Positions 43,183 to 53,169 of a DNA stretch of 64,000 nucleotides are shown here, in pieces (position 1 is the first letter of the stretch; each line of letters opens with the position of its first letter). The DNA comes from Flavobacteriaceae bacterium (GTDB lineage Bacteria > Bacteroidota > Bacteroidia > Flavobacteriales > Flavobacteriaceae). The stretch covers positions 186,001 through 250,000 of the forward strand of contig JAITMD010000003.1 of assembly GCA_031277535.1 (NCBI GenBank). The letters are read 5' to 3'. A program made the position numbers and the translations under genes. The notes under the pieces were generated by a model. That model saw only the letters and a list, made by a program, of their open reading frames with translations. It did not search any database and was not told where the DNA came from.

Positions 43183-45558
43183 ATGAAAGAAGTAAAAGAG
43201 AAATTAGAAGAGATTAAAAAACTATATAATCAATTAACCCTTGCCAATGATTTGGATGAATTGAAGGAAGAGGCAAAGGTGGAAGCTTATCAAAAAAATC
43301 AAGAACTATCAGAAGATGTATTGCGTCTGATTGATGAGGTGATTGAAGCAGAACCTACTAACTCGGAAGTTTTGTTTTGGAAAATAAAACTATACAACGG
43401 TCCTCACTTTGAGGATGTATCTATTATGTTGTCTACAGCAGAAGAAATAATAGAGCGTTTTAAAGAGGAAAAAAAGAGCTTGATGTCTGCGTATGACTGG
43501 TTGGCATGGATATATGATACAAAGTTAGATTTGAAAGAAAAGGCTATCGAGCTTTTTCACGATAAATTGATAGAGATATCATTGATTAAAGAAGATTACA
43601 GTTTGCAAGCTACTGAGTTTGGCGAAACGTATTACTTAATTGCTCAATTGTATAAGGAGAAAGGAGACTTAGAAACAGCAGGTTCTTTTTATAAATTGGC
43701 AATTGAACAGTATCCAGATCATTATTATGCAACCTACCAAGGAGGAATGCTATTTTTTGAAAGAGAAGATTATGATGCTGCTTTACCTATGTTGCAAGGT
43801 TTTCATAGATATCATGGGAATGAGTACAGCAGTGCTATTGCCAAGGTTATTTTAGAGCATTATGAGTCAGGGAGATTAAAAAATCGATGGGATTATCTGC
43901 ATCTGATGTATAGCATTGGATTAGACTACCCAAAAGAAATGGATTGTAAAGATGCTAAAGAATTTGGGCAAAAGTATAGTGCATTAATTGATAGAGAACT
44001 GGAAGAAAACCCTAATAACTTGTATGCTTTACGCATGAAAGCAAGACATTATTTGGATGTAGATAAGAATAGTAAAAAGGCATTTGAGATATTACAACGC
44101 TATTTCGGTCTTGTGGGTAAAATAGAGGATTCGCTTTATTTTATGTATTATGAGTTGGGACAAAAAGTAGGAATTGATATTGAAGAATTAAACTTGCCAA
44201 TTGATATTGACGCTTTCTATGGCTATAATCTGATGACTCGTTTTTTAGAAAAAGCTGGATCGTTGCGTGATGAAGAAGAGGATAGCAAAGCATTGGTGTA
44301 TTATCAAATTGCTAAAAAAATAGGAAAAGCTACGTATCCAAAGCTTCAGTTATTTTTAAAAGAAGGTAAAGGAGATAAAATAAATAATAATGCACATGGG
44401 TTTGCCATGTTGTGTAATAATTTGGGAATTGCAATTCGAAACGTAGAAATGCTGACAGAAGGGGATTATAAGAATGAAGATTGTGAGTTGGCTTTGCGTT
44501 TGCATCAAGAAGGATATGATTATTCGCCTTTTTGGGAGAATTTGGATAGCGGAATGCGTATTGCTGAAGCTATGGAAGAATATGATGTGGTGATTCGCTA
44601 TGGAGAAGAATTGCTAACATATTACGATGCGTATTCTAATTCATGGATGGTTATTAAGAATCGTTTGTTGGAAAATTTGATTCACGCTGATCGATATGAA
44701 GAGGCAGAAGTGTTTTTTCAAGAGTTGAGAAAAGGATTTGAAAAATCGGGTGTTGAGAATGAAGATGTGGTAAGAGAGATGATAGAGGCTGCAGCCAATA
44801 TACTTACCTATGTTCGCTATCAAAAGAAAGAATTTCAAAAAACAATTGATATGACAGAAGATTTCTTTGCTAATCCAATTTACTTTGATTTGAATGATCA
44901 TGTGGCTTATGTGAATTATTGGTTTAGCTTAGGATGGTCTTATCATGGGTTGAATAATAGTGTAAAGGCACAAGAATTCTTTGACTTGTTAAAAGAACGC
45001 TACGATGGAGGAGAGGATTATCAAGCAACAGTAGATCGTATTCCGGAAGAATATACCATGGAGAAAAAGGATAGGGAAGCTTTCCAACGCTTACACAGCT
45101 ATTTGAAAAAAGAGGTGAGTAATGAAGTAGATTTTTCTTTGACAACTAAAAATGGTACAAATGAACGGCATATAGAGCAGTTGGTTCAAATGGTTTGTGG
45201 ACAAGAGGTAGAGTCTACTTCTATTTGGTTTACAGATAGTTTGTATGTAAAAATGGTTAATCGTCACGAAACAGATAGTGAAACTGGAGAGCGATTTGAT
45301 TGGTTAGTGGATGTTTACTTACCAGAAGAACATGTTACTATTCGATATGATTTGATTGAGAGTGAAGAAGTTGAAAAAAGTCTTTTTGGAATGATACGAA
45401 AAAAAGTACGCAAGAAAGAAATGTATGTTTTCTTTTATCACTACGAAGAGGGTTCTGATGAAGCTAAAGGATATGTAGATTTTGAAGAAGAAGAAAAGCA
45501 TTATAAAAACTTAGCCCAAAGCTACTGGAACTGGTTAATGAATAAAGGAATAGCATAA
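43183..45558 (+). CDS. TPR-repeat protein of unknown function, 791 aa
   Basis: This soluble, acidic protein has no signal peptide. Most of residues 1-650 is helical with tetratricopeptide-like pairs, for example YLIAQLYKEKGDLETAGSFYKLAIEQYPDHYYATYQGG (about 150-190) and YWFSLGWSYHGLNNSVKAQEFF near 580. The last 140 residues form a different alpha/beta region (STSIWFTDSLYVKMVNRHE, FDWLVDVYLPEEHVTIRYDL). Such proteins usually scaffold other proteins, but the partner is unknown. It is a single-gene unit closed by a strong terminator, next to the riboswitch remnant and upstream of the AraC pair. Confidence 0.8.
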   Translation: MKEVKEKLEEIKKLYNQLTLANDLDELKEEAKVEAYQKNQELSEDVLRLIDEVIEAEPTNSEVLFWKIKLYNGPHFEDVSIMLSTAEEIIERFKEEKKSLMSAYDWLAWIYDTKLDLKEKAIELFHDKLIEISLIKEDYSLQATEFGETYYLIAQLYKEKGDLETAGSFYKLAIEQYPDHYYATYQGGMLFFEREDYDAALPMLQGFHRYHGNEYSSAIAKVILEHYESGRLKNRWDYLHLMYSIGLDYPKEMDCKDAKEFGQKYSALIDRELEENPNNLYALRMKARHYLDVDKNSKKAFEILQRYFGLVGKIEDSLYFMYYELGQKVGIDIEELNLPIDIDAFYGYNLMTRFLEKAGSLRDEEEDSKALVYYQIAKKIGKATYPKLQLFLKEGKGDKINNNAHGFAMLCNNLGIAIRNVEMLTEGDYKNEDCELALRLHQEGYDYSPFWENLDSGMRIAEAMEEYDVVIRYGEELLTYYDAYSNSWMVIKNRLLENLIHADRYEEAEVFFQELRKGFEKSGVENEDVVREMIEAAANILTYVRYQKKEFQKTIDMTEDFFANPIYFDLNDHVAYVNYWFSLGWSYHGLNNSVKAQEFFDLLKERYDGGEDYQATVDRIPEEYTMEKKDREAFQRLHSYLKKEVSNEVDFSLTTKNGTNERHIEQLVQMVCGQEVESTSIWFTDSLYVKMVNRHETDSETGERFDWLVDVYLPEEHVTIRYDLIESEEVEKSLFGMIRKKVRKKEMYVFFYHYEEGSDEAKGYVDFEEEEKHYKNLAQSYWNWLMNKGIA

Positions 45559-45606
45559 GGGATAGAGTAAATAATACCATTTTTATTTAACAGATGGTTG
45601 AATAAT

Positions 45607-45655
45607 AAAAAACGATGAAGTGAAAAGATTTTTTACTTCATCGTTTTTTTTATAC
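45607..45655 (+). terminator. Terminator of the TPR gene
   Basis: AAAAAACGATGAAGT pairs with ACTTCATCGTTTTTT, followed by more T residues. Confidence 0.85.
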
Positions 45656-46171
45656 TTATTTATGGTGTTTATTATATTTAACTTTTACATTTTTATATTG
45701 TTTAATTATGTTATTTATTTGATTTATTCTTAGTTTATGTTGTTTTGTTTTATTTTTATTATTTTTTTTTAGTAAAAATACTACTGATGTAAATTCTCAA
45801 AATGAGTATTTTTTGTGTTAATAGTTTATTTATATGTGACTTTATATTGATTGAGTTGTCTTAAAATTAAAAGAATGCGAAATATTAAGTTTTGATTAAG
45901 TTGTTTTTGAAGAGGAACAAGTTTTTTGTAAATCACATAAAATGAATATAAAAAGCTTATTTGCTTTAAAAATGCGAAATCTAAACTAAAAACTAAAAAC
46001 AGTATTCTTTGTGCTATTAATTGACAGTTATTAATTTCTTGTTTTTTTATGTTTTTTTAATATTAAAACCAAATAATTAAGCTTAAAAACAAAATAATTA
46101 AGATGTTGTTGATTAGTTTTTAGTCCAAAATTAGTATTGTTAAAGTTTTTTTAGTTATTGAGAATTTGTGA

Positions 46172-46179
46172 TATTTTTG
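46172..46179 (+). promoter_or_regulatory. -7 box of the AraC-type gene pair
   Basis: TATTTTTG followed by CCG matches the -7 element; transcription would start near 46186, giving a leader of about 150 nt. Confidence 0.45.
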
Positions 46180-46216
46180 CCGTGCTTTTTAAAATAGAAG
46201 AATAAAAAACACATAT

Positions 46217-46312
46217 TTCTTCTGCTGTCCCCAAATCCTATAAAGCAATTCCTAACGAAAGTTGGGTTAGTTCGTTGACTTCATTTGATTTAGGGAAAAC
46301 AGAAGGGATGTA
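46217..46312 (+). promoter_or_regulatory. Structured 5' leader of the AraC-type regulator gene
   Basis: CTTCTG (from 46217) can pair with CAGAAG near 46301-46306, and CCCCAAATC with GATTTAGGG inside it. An inner AACGAA/TTCGTT helix surrounds a GGGTTAG loop. It could be a cis-acting RNA element; I recognise no known class. Confidence 0.4.
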
Positions 46313-46336
46313 TACACCCTACTAATACCTTATATA

Positions 46337-47299
46337 ATGAAAAGTGTTTTTAAAAATAGTGATAAACAATTTGAGTTGACAAACTTTCAGCACTTGTTGA
46401 AGGTATTGTTAATTGTAATGGTTTTGCACGTTATCTTTTTACTATTAAACGTAAACATCCTTTTATCTTTCCTATATGGACCTTTAATTTATTGTTATAC
46501 TAACAATAAAAGGGATCTAATATTGAACCCATTGAACAATGCCAAGAGTCATTTGTTGATTGCGGTTGTGGCTATTGCTATTAGTCCTTTTTTAAATGAG
46601 TTTACCAAAGGGATTTTCTTTGCTTCTCAAGCATTTGCTTATTCCTATGCTATTTACAATCGTATTAACGATGGAGAGAAAAGAGAATACAGCAACTTAG
46701 TATTTAGTTACATTAGTATAATGGCTATTTTGTTATTTACAAATGCAAGTATTGTAACAATCATTGAGTTGACTAACTTCTTTAAGTTTCAACCATTTGT
46801 ACAAATAAATGTTCTTGCCGTTGTTGGAGCAATGTTGTATGTGATTTTTACAGCCATTAGTTTAAATGAGTACAGCAGAAAATTAGAAAGATTGGAAGCT
46901 GTGGTAATGGCTTTTGAAGAAGAAGATGAGACTATTGTAATCAATAAGGTGGCATTGACACAAAAAGAGGTTGTGGAGAAGTTGGCAACGTTTTTTGAAG
47001 AAGAAGACGCTTATTTAGACGCTAACTTTACTTTGGATCGATTGGCTACTCAAATTGGAGTAGAAAGAGAAGTTGTATCGGAGGTGTTGAATCACAATAT
47101 GCATTTAAACTATTACCAGGTGTTAGCTAAGTATCGTATTGAACATGCTAAAAAGGTGATGGGAATAGAAAGAAACTTAACAATTGACGCTATTATGGAA
47201 GAATGTGGTTTTAGTTCTAAATCATCGTTTAATAAGTATTTTAAACAGTTTGTAGGAACTACACCATCAGTCTATCGAAATTCGTTAGGGGTAATTTAA
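46337..47299 (+). CDS. Membrane-bound AraC-family transcriptional regulator
   Basis: This 320-residue protein has about five to six transmembrane helices in residues 20-180 and a cytosolic AraC-type DNA-binding domain at about 222-316. The domain contains FTLDRLATQIGVEREVVSEVL, YRIEHAKKVM and IMEECGFSSKSSFNKYFKQFVGTTPSVYR. It is a one-component membrane regulator that could sense an envelope or lipid-soluble signal; the ligand is unknown. It is followed after 10 bp by a second gene of the same design, and both lie upstream of the surface-protein operon, which they may control. Confidence 0.88.
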   Translation: MKSVFKNSDKQFELTNFQHLLKVLLIVMVLHVIFLLLNVNILLSFLYGPLIYCYTNNKRDLILNPLNNAKSHLLIAVVAIAISPFLNEFTKGIFFASQAFAYSYAIYNRINDGEKREYSNLVFSYISIMAILLFTNASIVTIIELTNFFKFQPFVQINVLAVVGAMLYVIFTAISLNEYSRKLERLEAVVMAFEEEDETIVINKVALTQKEVVEKLATFFEEEDAYLDANFTLDRLATQIGVEREVVSEVLNHNMHLNYYQVLAKYRIEHAKKVMGIERNLTIDAIMEECGFSSKSSFNKYFKQFVGTTPSVYRNSLGVI

Positions 47300-47309
47300 A
47301 AAGGTCGAT

Positions 47310-48428
47310 ATGATAGATTTCAGTAGTTTTTTCAAGTATTCATATTTGGTGATGATTGGAATTACTCTTGTTTTTTATAGTAGAGCATTAATCATCAACT
47401 TAAAAGTCAGGCAGGATTTTGCTTTTCAAGGAGTAGCAAGGTATTTTCTGTATTTCTGTATAGGGCATAATTTATATTTGTTTTTAACAGGTAGTATTTT
47501 AGGGAAGGAATCTTTTGCTTATGATGGGGAACCATTCTTTTTGTTTTACGGTCCTATTCTCTATGTGTTTGTTTGTTTGGTGGATACAGAAAAGAATAAA
47601 AAATTAAGATTACAAGATCATTGGATTCATTTTTTGTTAGGAGGTGTGTATGCTGTTTTGTATTTTTTCTTTGTTCTTTTAGAGAAGTATATTGATAAGG
47701 AGTATTTTTATTATTACAATACAATTCTTTTTAATGCAATAGCACTTCAGTTCATAGGGTATGCTTTGTTTGTGTATTATAAATCTGGTGAGTTAAAGAT
47801 TTATAGACGATTGAAGTTGATTGTATTTCGCATAGTGGTTGTGTTTTTGTTGATGGGAATTGTTTATATGGGGGTGCTTGTCCCTACAATTCGATTTGAT
47901 GTAGAAGAATTTATCCTGTGTTCAATGGCGTTTGTACTGTCAGTTGTTATTTACCAGTTTTATGTTGTTAGTGAAAAAGAGTTGATTGCAGGAGCTTGGT
48001 TGCCAAAAGCAGAAGCAGGTGATAATCAAATAATGTCGTTGCGACCTTTAAAATATGTAAAGAGTAGTGTTAAGGACACAGATTTATATGGATACCAAGA
48101 TCGCGTAGAGACTTTTTTAGTTAAAAAAGAACGTTTTCTCGATACGGATTATTCATTAGATAAATTAGCAAAAGATACAAAGATAAGTAAACATCATATT
48201 TCTCAATTATTCTCTACTGTTTACAATAGTAGTTTTACGAAATATGTTAATCGCTTAAGAGTAATGCATAGCTTGACATTGATAGAACAAGATAATTCGA
48301 TTTCAATAGGAGAGTTGGGAGCTCAAAGTGGGTTTAATTCAAGAACCTCATTCTTTAGAGCTTTTAAAGATGTGGTGGGAATGTCTCCATCGGAGTATAT
48401 ACAAAGTATAAAACAACAAGAAGTTTAA
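47310..48428 (+). CDS. Second membrane-bound AraC-family regulator
   Basis: This 372-residue protein has about seven membrane helices (residues 8-225) followed by an AraC-type domain at about 270-368. The domain contains YSLDKLAKDTKISKHHISQLFS, YVNRLRVMHSL and GELGAQSGFNSRTSFFRAFKDVVGMSPSEY. Its first transmembrane block resembles a 7TM-type sensor rather than that of its neighbour, so the two share the output domain more than the input domain. Only 10 bp separate it from the upstream regulator gene, so they are co-expressed. A terminator follows. Confidence 0.88.
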   Translation: MIDFSSFFKYSYLVMIGITLVFYSRALIINLKVRQDFAFQGVARYFLYFCIGHNLYLFLTGSILGKESFAYDGEPFFLFYGPILYVFVCLVDTEKNKKLRLQDHWIHFLLGGVYAVLYFFFVLLEKYIDKEYFYYYNTILFNAIALQFIGYALFVYYKSGELKIYRRLKLIVFRIVVVFLLMGIVYMGVLVPTIRFDVEEFILCSMAFVLSVVIYQFYVVSEKELIAGAWLPKAEAGDNQIMSLRPLKYVKSSVKDTDLYGYQDRVETFLVKKERFLDTDYSLDKLAKDTKISKHHISQLFSTVYNSSFTKYVNRLRVMHSLTLIEQDNSISIGELGAQSGFNSRTSFFRAFKDVVGMSPSEYIQSIKQQEV

Positions 48429-48462
48429 AATAGAAAAACCAAGTTTTTCAAGTAGCCAGATG

Positions 48463-48497
48463 AAAAGTCATAGTGTAAATACTATGACTTTTTTTGT
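48463..48497 (+). terminator. Terminator of the AraC-type pair
   Basis: AAAAGTCATAGT pairs with ACTATGACTTTT, followed by T-tract. Confidence 0.85.
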
Positions 48498-48986
48498 TTG
48501 TAGATGGAATTCTATTGTAGAAGTTTAAAGTAATGCGTAGGGTACTTCAAAAATAGAATACATGATGAGAATTGGGTGTTTTTTATTGTTGTTATTTAGT
48601 GTTTGTTGTTTTCATTTTTGCTTACTTCTTGCCTCTTTTTTATGGTAATAAAATAGTGTATTGAGATCAGAAGTTTTTTATGAATAATAGTGATTCTGGT
48701 TGTTTCAATTCGTTTGATAGGCTGTTTTTGGATATGCCAAGAACTATATTTTGATCAAATGGATTACTTATTTCTTGGTTTAAAGCTCAAAACATCTGAT
48801 GTGTTCTAATGTGTTGATATGTAGTTTTTTACTTGTGTTTCATTTTATTGGCGAGTAGTTGTCGCCTATTTATTGCAACGAAAATAGAGTATAAACTACT
48901 GAGATTTGCAGTATCACATAAGTAAGATACGCGTATAATATTGTTTAGCGTGTGTGGCATACAAAAAATTGAATAACTATAAAATT
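48498..48986. other. Upstream region of the surface-protein operon
   Basis: No gene is visible in about 490 bp. A short GGCGA/TCGCC hairpin near 48852 lies close to the likely promoter region. No perfect TAnnTTTG box is present near the first gene, which fits a promoter needing an activator such as the AraC-type proteins upstream. Confidence 0.4.
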
Positions 48987-51900
48987 ATGAATAAAAAACT
49001 ACTTATTAAAGTACTGATGCTTTTGGTATTCTTCCTGGGGGTAGGAAGTAAGTCTTATGCACAGTTTTTAATTAACGAGAATTTTAGAGGAAAATTAATT
49101 GACCCTAAAAATAATATTGCTTATGGGGGAAAAGCTTATTTGACAGCGGCTGATTCTGGAAGTAAAGATAAGGATGGGGAAGGTTGGTTACGTTTAACTA
49201 CTAATGAAGGAAATCAAACAGGATATGCTTTTATTGATCAAGCATTTTCTTCAAAGAATGGTGTATTCGTTGACTTCGAATTTAAATCTTGGGGAGGTAA
49301 TGGAGCGGATGGTATTGCTGTATTCCTATTTGATGGAAGTATATCAAAAGACAAATTTAAAACTGGAGCTTTTGGAGGAGCTTTAGGGTATAGTGCTGAT
49401 GAATCTTCATATGGATTAACAGGAGGTTATTTAGGATTAGGGTTAGATGAATTTGGTAATTTTTTAGGAAATGCTAATGGGAAACAAGGAAATTTGAACA
49501 GAACTCAGAATACAATATCCTTGAGAGGAAAAACTGTGACTAATAATAGTCTTGGATTTAGCGTTAATGCAAAGACAAGTAATTTGTATTTAGCACATTC
49601 ACAAGTAGAAAGTGCAAAACATGGTGCTTCACGTGTAGATAGTGGTTCAAGTACACGTCCAATAGATACAGATTATTATCGTCGTGTACAGATTGAAATG
49701 AATGAAGTAGTGAACGATAAAAATGCAACTGTTTATCGTATTCAAGTACGTTGGGCTGTTAAGCCAGGTGGTCAGTTTTATGATTTGTTCTCATATGATT
49801 ATACTGAAAAACCATATAATACTTTTAAGTTAGGATTTGCTGCATCTACTGGGGGACAGAATAACTATCATGAGATTCGTAATCTATTTGCTACTACACC
49901 AGGAGGTGTTGTGATAGAGAAGGTTGCCGATAAATCTATGGTGAACGTTAATGATGATTTGACTTATACTATTAATTTGAAAGGACAAAATGTAAAGAAT
50001 TTAACTTTTACAATTAATGATGAATTAGATGCCATTAAAGATTATTTTAAAGTAGAGTCTATAGAATTTAAAAATAATGGTAATGAATCTACTTCTACTT
50101 TTAAAGCAGGAAGTAAGGAATTGAAAAATATTGGTGTAACCTTAACAAGATTAGGTACTGTATCTTTTGTAATCAAAGGAAAAGTATTAAAAGCACCAAA
50201 TAATACTATTTTAGTTAATACAGCTGTTATTAATAAATCTACGTTGCCAAGTGATATTCAAAAATTGGTGAGTGATGATCAATTAACATCATCTACTTCA
50301 ACACAAGTTGTAGATCCTAATTTCTGTGGATGCCCTGAAGGAGCAAAACAAATGGTTAGTGGAACGAATGATGTAACAATAAATAGTGGCGATGTATATT
50401 GTGTGACAGGAAGTGTATCTATTAAATCGTTAACTATTAATAAAGGTGGTGCTGTATATGTACAATCAGGTGCAAAACTTAGTATCACAGGAAATTATAA
50501 ACAAGACGGTGGTATAGTTAGTATATGTCCATTTGGAGGAGTCTCTATAACAGGTAGTGCTACATTTGGAATTAAAGATGGAGGTGAAGCTAAATTGGTA
50601 TTAAAAGAAAATGCTTATTTCTCTGTAACAGGATCTTTAACACATAATGACCCTGGCAATGGAAAAGCCGTTTATGAGATGTCTGGCAATTCATTTATAG
50701 AGGTATGTGGTACTTATTCACAAGCGCAAACAAGATATCCTTCAGTAGAATATAAAGGAACAGGTGATGAGCTTGCTTATTTTATTAATAAAACTGCAGT
50801 AAGTGGAGCTGTTGGTTCTACTATTTCAAGTTCAGATAAAATTGCTTGGTTAGCTTTTCAGACACCTGCCCATATTACGCCAGGTAAAGCACTTTATTGT
50901 GCAGATGCAAAACCAACAAATTGTGCATATTGGCCAAAAGGGTTGAATCCAAATTATGGACAATGTAATCAAGTTGAGGAGTTAATTGATAGAACAGAGC
51001 CTGTAGGACCAGATTTCTGTGATAATGAAGGAGATAAGTTTATATCTGGATTTCACTCATCTATTATTAAGACAGCTACAGGATTTGAAGTGTTTGGAGA
51101 AAATATGATGCCTAAAGGAGGAAGTGGAAATGATTACCTAGTACCAACTGCTTTAACTTTTAAAAATGGATTCAATTATTTTGGAAGCCCATTAATGGCA
51201 ACTATGGGATCACATTATTTTAATAACAATCAAAACTTCTTATTGACTACAGGTGGATTGTATGTGTGGGGAAGTAGAGGCTGGGGAAGTGGTAACCAAA
51301 CTTATTCTGTTTTAGATCGAGAGTTGGTTAAAACGACTGAGTTTCAACAAATGAATTTACCTACAGGTATTACTTCTGATAAAGTGCGTAATATGACAGC
51401 GTCACATATGGTTTTGGCTTTATTGTTAAAAGATGGTCGTATTATGATAAATGGAGCTAATCCATTAATGTATGGAGATGGAACATCTGCATTAAATGGA
51501 AATTGGCATACTGTAAGTACTGGACCTAACGCAAGTTTGAGTAATGTTGAGTTAGTGAGAGTACATGCAAATGGAGGATTAGCCTTAACTAAAGATGGAA
51601 AATTATATGGTTGGGGATCTGTTGTTTATAATGGTGTAAGTAGAAGTAACAGTACTTATGTGAAAGAGGTGACATTACCATCTGAATTAAAAGGAATAGG
51701 AATTAGTAGTATAGCTCTTACTGGTAACTCTGATAGTGGGAAAAGTATATTAACATACTTTGTTTTAGGTAAGAATGGTAAAGTATATTCTATTGGTGAT
51801 AATGACACGGGGCAATTAGGACAAGGAGTAACGACTCCATCTGTAAGTAATTGGGGAATTGTAAAGACAGAGGAAATATTAGTTGATGGTAGTAAAAAGG

Positions 51901-53138
51901 TATCTGATTTATCTAATATTCAATATTTAAATGGTCAAGATCATGCTTCATATGGTACGGCAGCAGCAGCTATTGATACAGCTGGAAAAGTGTTTTTCTG
52001 GGGAGATAACAATAGAGCAATGCTTGGACAACCCTCAACGGTAGGACGTATATACTATGCATTACAACCACAAGGATTAGCTTTAGATAGAAAAGCCGTG
52101 TATGTAGAAGTTGGTGGTCATACAAGTATGATAGTTAATGATAAAAATAAGTATTGTTATGTAGGACATAAAGTAAATGGTAGTATGGGAGATGGTACTG
52201 ATATTGATGGAGATATACATTCTTTTGATTGTGATGGAACGGCAGAAGTTGATAGTATGTGTGGGATTTTACCTATTACAAGTATGAAGATTGAGAAAAA
52301 AGGTGTTTATGTAGATAAAGATAAGAATGGGAAAGTAAATGAAGGAGATGAAGTTCATTACACTTTTGTTGTTACTAATACTGGAAACACAATTTTAAAG
52401 AATATTACAATCACTGATGATAAAGTGAAAGTTGAAGGAAAAGCGATTGATTTAAATAAGAATGAAATTAATGATAAAGCGTTTACTGCCGCTTATATTA
52501 TCACTCAGAAAGATATCGAAAGAGGAGGGGTATTAAATATAGCTACAGGAAATGGAGAAGGAGAAAAAGGTGGAAAAGTAACAACTACTACTATAGATCC
52601 TAATCCAAATAAACCAAAACCAACAGATCCAAATTATCCAATAGATTCAAGATATCCAGAGGATAATGATAAGTATAAAAATTGTTTAGACTGTACAGTA
52701 ACACTTTTAGAACAACAACCTTCTATTACTTTAGTGAAAGTGGGTGTTGTAGATGAAGATGCTGTTACAACAGCAGGAAATGGAGTAATCAACTATACGT
52801 TTACGATTACAAATACAGGAAACGTATCCTTGACTTTAAAAGACTTTAAAGATTCTAAAATTACAGGTTTTGCTCCTGTATTTAAACAAGGAGAAGGAAC
52901 AGGTAGTTTAGAAGTAGGAAAAACTTGGACAGCAACTGCAACATATACGATTACGGATGCGGATGTAGATGCAGAAAAAGTAGAGAACAGAGCTGAAGTA
53001 ACAGGAACTGCTCCTAAAGGTAAAACAACGAAAGCGGAGTCAAAAGATGAGAAAGGGTTTGATAAACCAACAATCACTCCAGTAGAAGGCGGTGGGCCTG
53101 TAATTACAAATCCACATATATATCACAAAGTACAATAA
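48987..53138 (+). CDS. Large secreted surface protein with L-type lectin, RCC1-like and DUF11 domains
   Basis: I start at the ATG at 48987 because it opens a signal peptide ending in SYAQ; the frame is open upstream to a GTG at 48954. The 1383-residue product has a legume/L-type lectin-like jelly-roll (about 25-305; ADGIAVFLFDG, GGYLGLGLDEFG), a DUF11-like Ig repeat (about 307-440), and a cysteine-bearing middle region. RCC1-type propeller repeats follow (about 680-1070; LYVWGSRG, LYGWGS, VYSIGDNDTGQLGQG, VFFWGDNNRAMLG), then two more DUF11 repeats (about 1099-1200 and 1244-1350). It ends in VITNPHIYHKVQ and has no recognisable T9SS sorting domain. It is first of five co-directional genes and probably binds glycans or proteins at the surface. 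Confidence 0.82.
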   Translation: MNKKLLIKVLMLLVFFLGVGSKSYAQFLINENFRGKLIDPKNNIAYGGKAYLTAADSGSKDKDGEGWLRLTTNEGNQTGYAFIDQAFSSKNGVFVDFEFKSWGGNGADGIAVFLFDGSISKDKFKTGAFGGALGYSADESSYGLTGGYLGLGLDEFGNFLGNANGKQGNLNRTQNTISLRGKTVTNNSLGFSVNAKTSNLYLAHSQVESAKHGASRVDSGSSTRPIDTDYYRRVQIEMNEVVNDKNATVYRIQVRWAVKPGGQFYDLFSYDYTEKPYNTFKLGFAASTGGQNNYHEIRNLFATTPGGVVIEKVADKSMVNVNDDLTYTINLKGQNVKNLTFTINDELDAIKDYFKVESIEFKNNGNESTSTFKAGSKELKNIGVTLTRLGTVSFVIKGKVLKAPNNTILVNTAVINKSTLPSDIQKLVSDDQLTSSTSTQVVDPNFCGCPEGAKQMVSGTNDVTINSGDVYCVTGSVSIKSLTINKGGAVYVQSGAKLSITGNYKQDGGIVSICPFGGVSITGSATFGIKDGGEAKLVLKENAYFSVTGSLTHNDPGNGKAVYEMSGNSFIEVCGTYSQAQTRYPSVEYKGTGDELAYFINKTAVSGAVGSTISSSDKIAWLAFQTPAHITPGKALYCADAKPTNCAYWPKGLNPNYGQCNQVEELIDRTEPVGPDFCDNEGDKFISGFHSSIIKTATGFEVFGENMMPKGGSGNDYLVPTALTFKNGFNYFGSPLMATMGSHYFNNNQNFLLTTGGLYVWGSRGWGSGNQTYSVLDRELVKTTEFQQMNLPTGITSDKVRNMTASHMVLALLLKDGRIMINGANPLMYGDGTSALNGNWHTVSTGPNASLSNVELVRVHANGGLALTKDGKLYGWGSVVYNGVSRSNSTYVKEVTLPSELKGIGISSIALTGNSDSGKSILTYFVLGKNGKVYSIGDNDTGQLGQGVTTPSVSNWGIVKTEEILVDGSKKVSDLSNIQYLNGQDHASYGTAAAAIDTAGKVFFWGDNNRAMLGQPSTVGRIYYALQPQGLALDRKAVYVEVGGHTSMIVNDKNKYCYVGHKVNGSMGDGTDIDGDIHSFDCDGTAEVDSMCGILPITSMKIEKKGVYVDKDKNGKVNEGDEVHYTFVVTNTGNTILKNITITDDKVKVEGKAIDLNKNEINDKAFTAAYIITQKDIERGGVLNIATGNGEGEKGGKVTTTTIDPNPNKPKPTDPNYPIDSRYPEDNDKYKNCLDCTVTLLEQQPSITLVKVGVVDEDAVTTAGNGVINYTFTITNTGNVSLTLKDFKDSKITGFAPVFKQGEGTGSLEVGKTWTATATYTITDADVDAEKVENRAEVTGTAPKGKTTKAESKDEKGFDKPTITPVEGGGPVITNPHIYHKVQ

Positions 53139-53169
53139 ACAAGACGTTAAAGACACAAAACATACAATT

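Larger units (their letters stand above)
45559..46336. other. Gene-free AT-rich interval with structured leader
   Basis: After the TPR terminator come about 500 bp of very AT-rich DNA without coding frames. A -7 box (46172-46179) follows, and then a leader of about 150 nt that can fold into a long hairpin (46217-46312) ahead of the first AraC-type gene. Confidence 0.55.

Noticed and set aside
48561..48632. Hydrophobic 23-codon frame as a leader peptide of the surface operon
   Set aside because: It is too short, lies far from the first gene and has no supporting signals.
48954..48986. GTG start for the lectin/RCC1 protein
   Set aside because: The added residues are polar and precede a complete signal peptide that starts at the ATG at 48987.
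52793..53077. Long antisense frames over the surface genes (also 53583-53819, 57045-57368, 58068-58295)
   Set aside because: They are shadows created by the Thr/Lys/Asp-rich repeat codons of the true genes and have no family resemblance or start signals.
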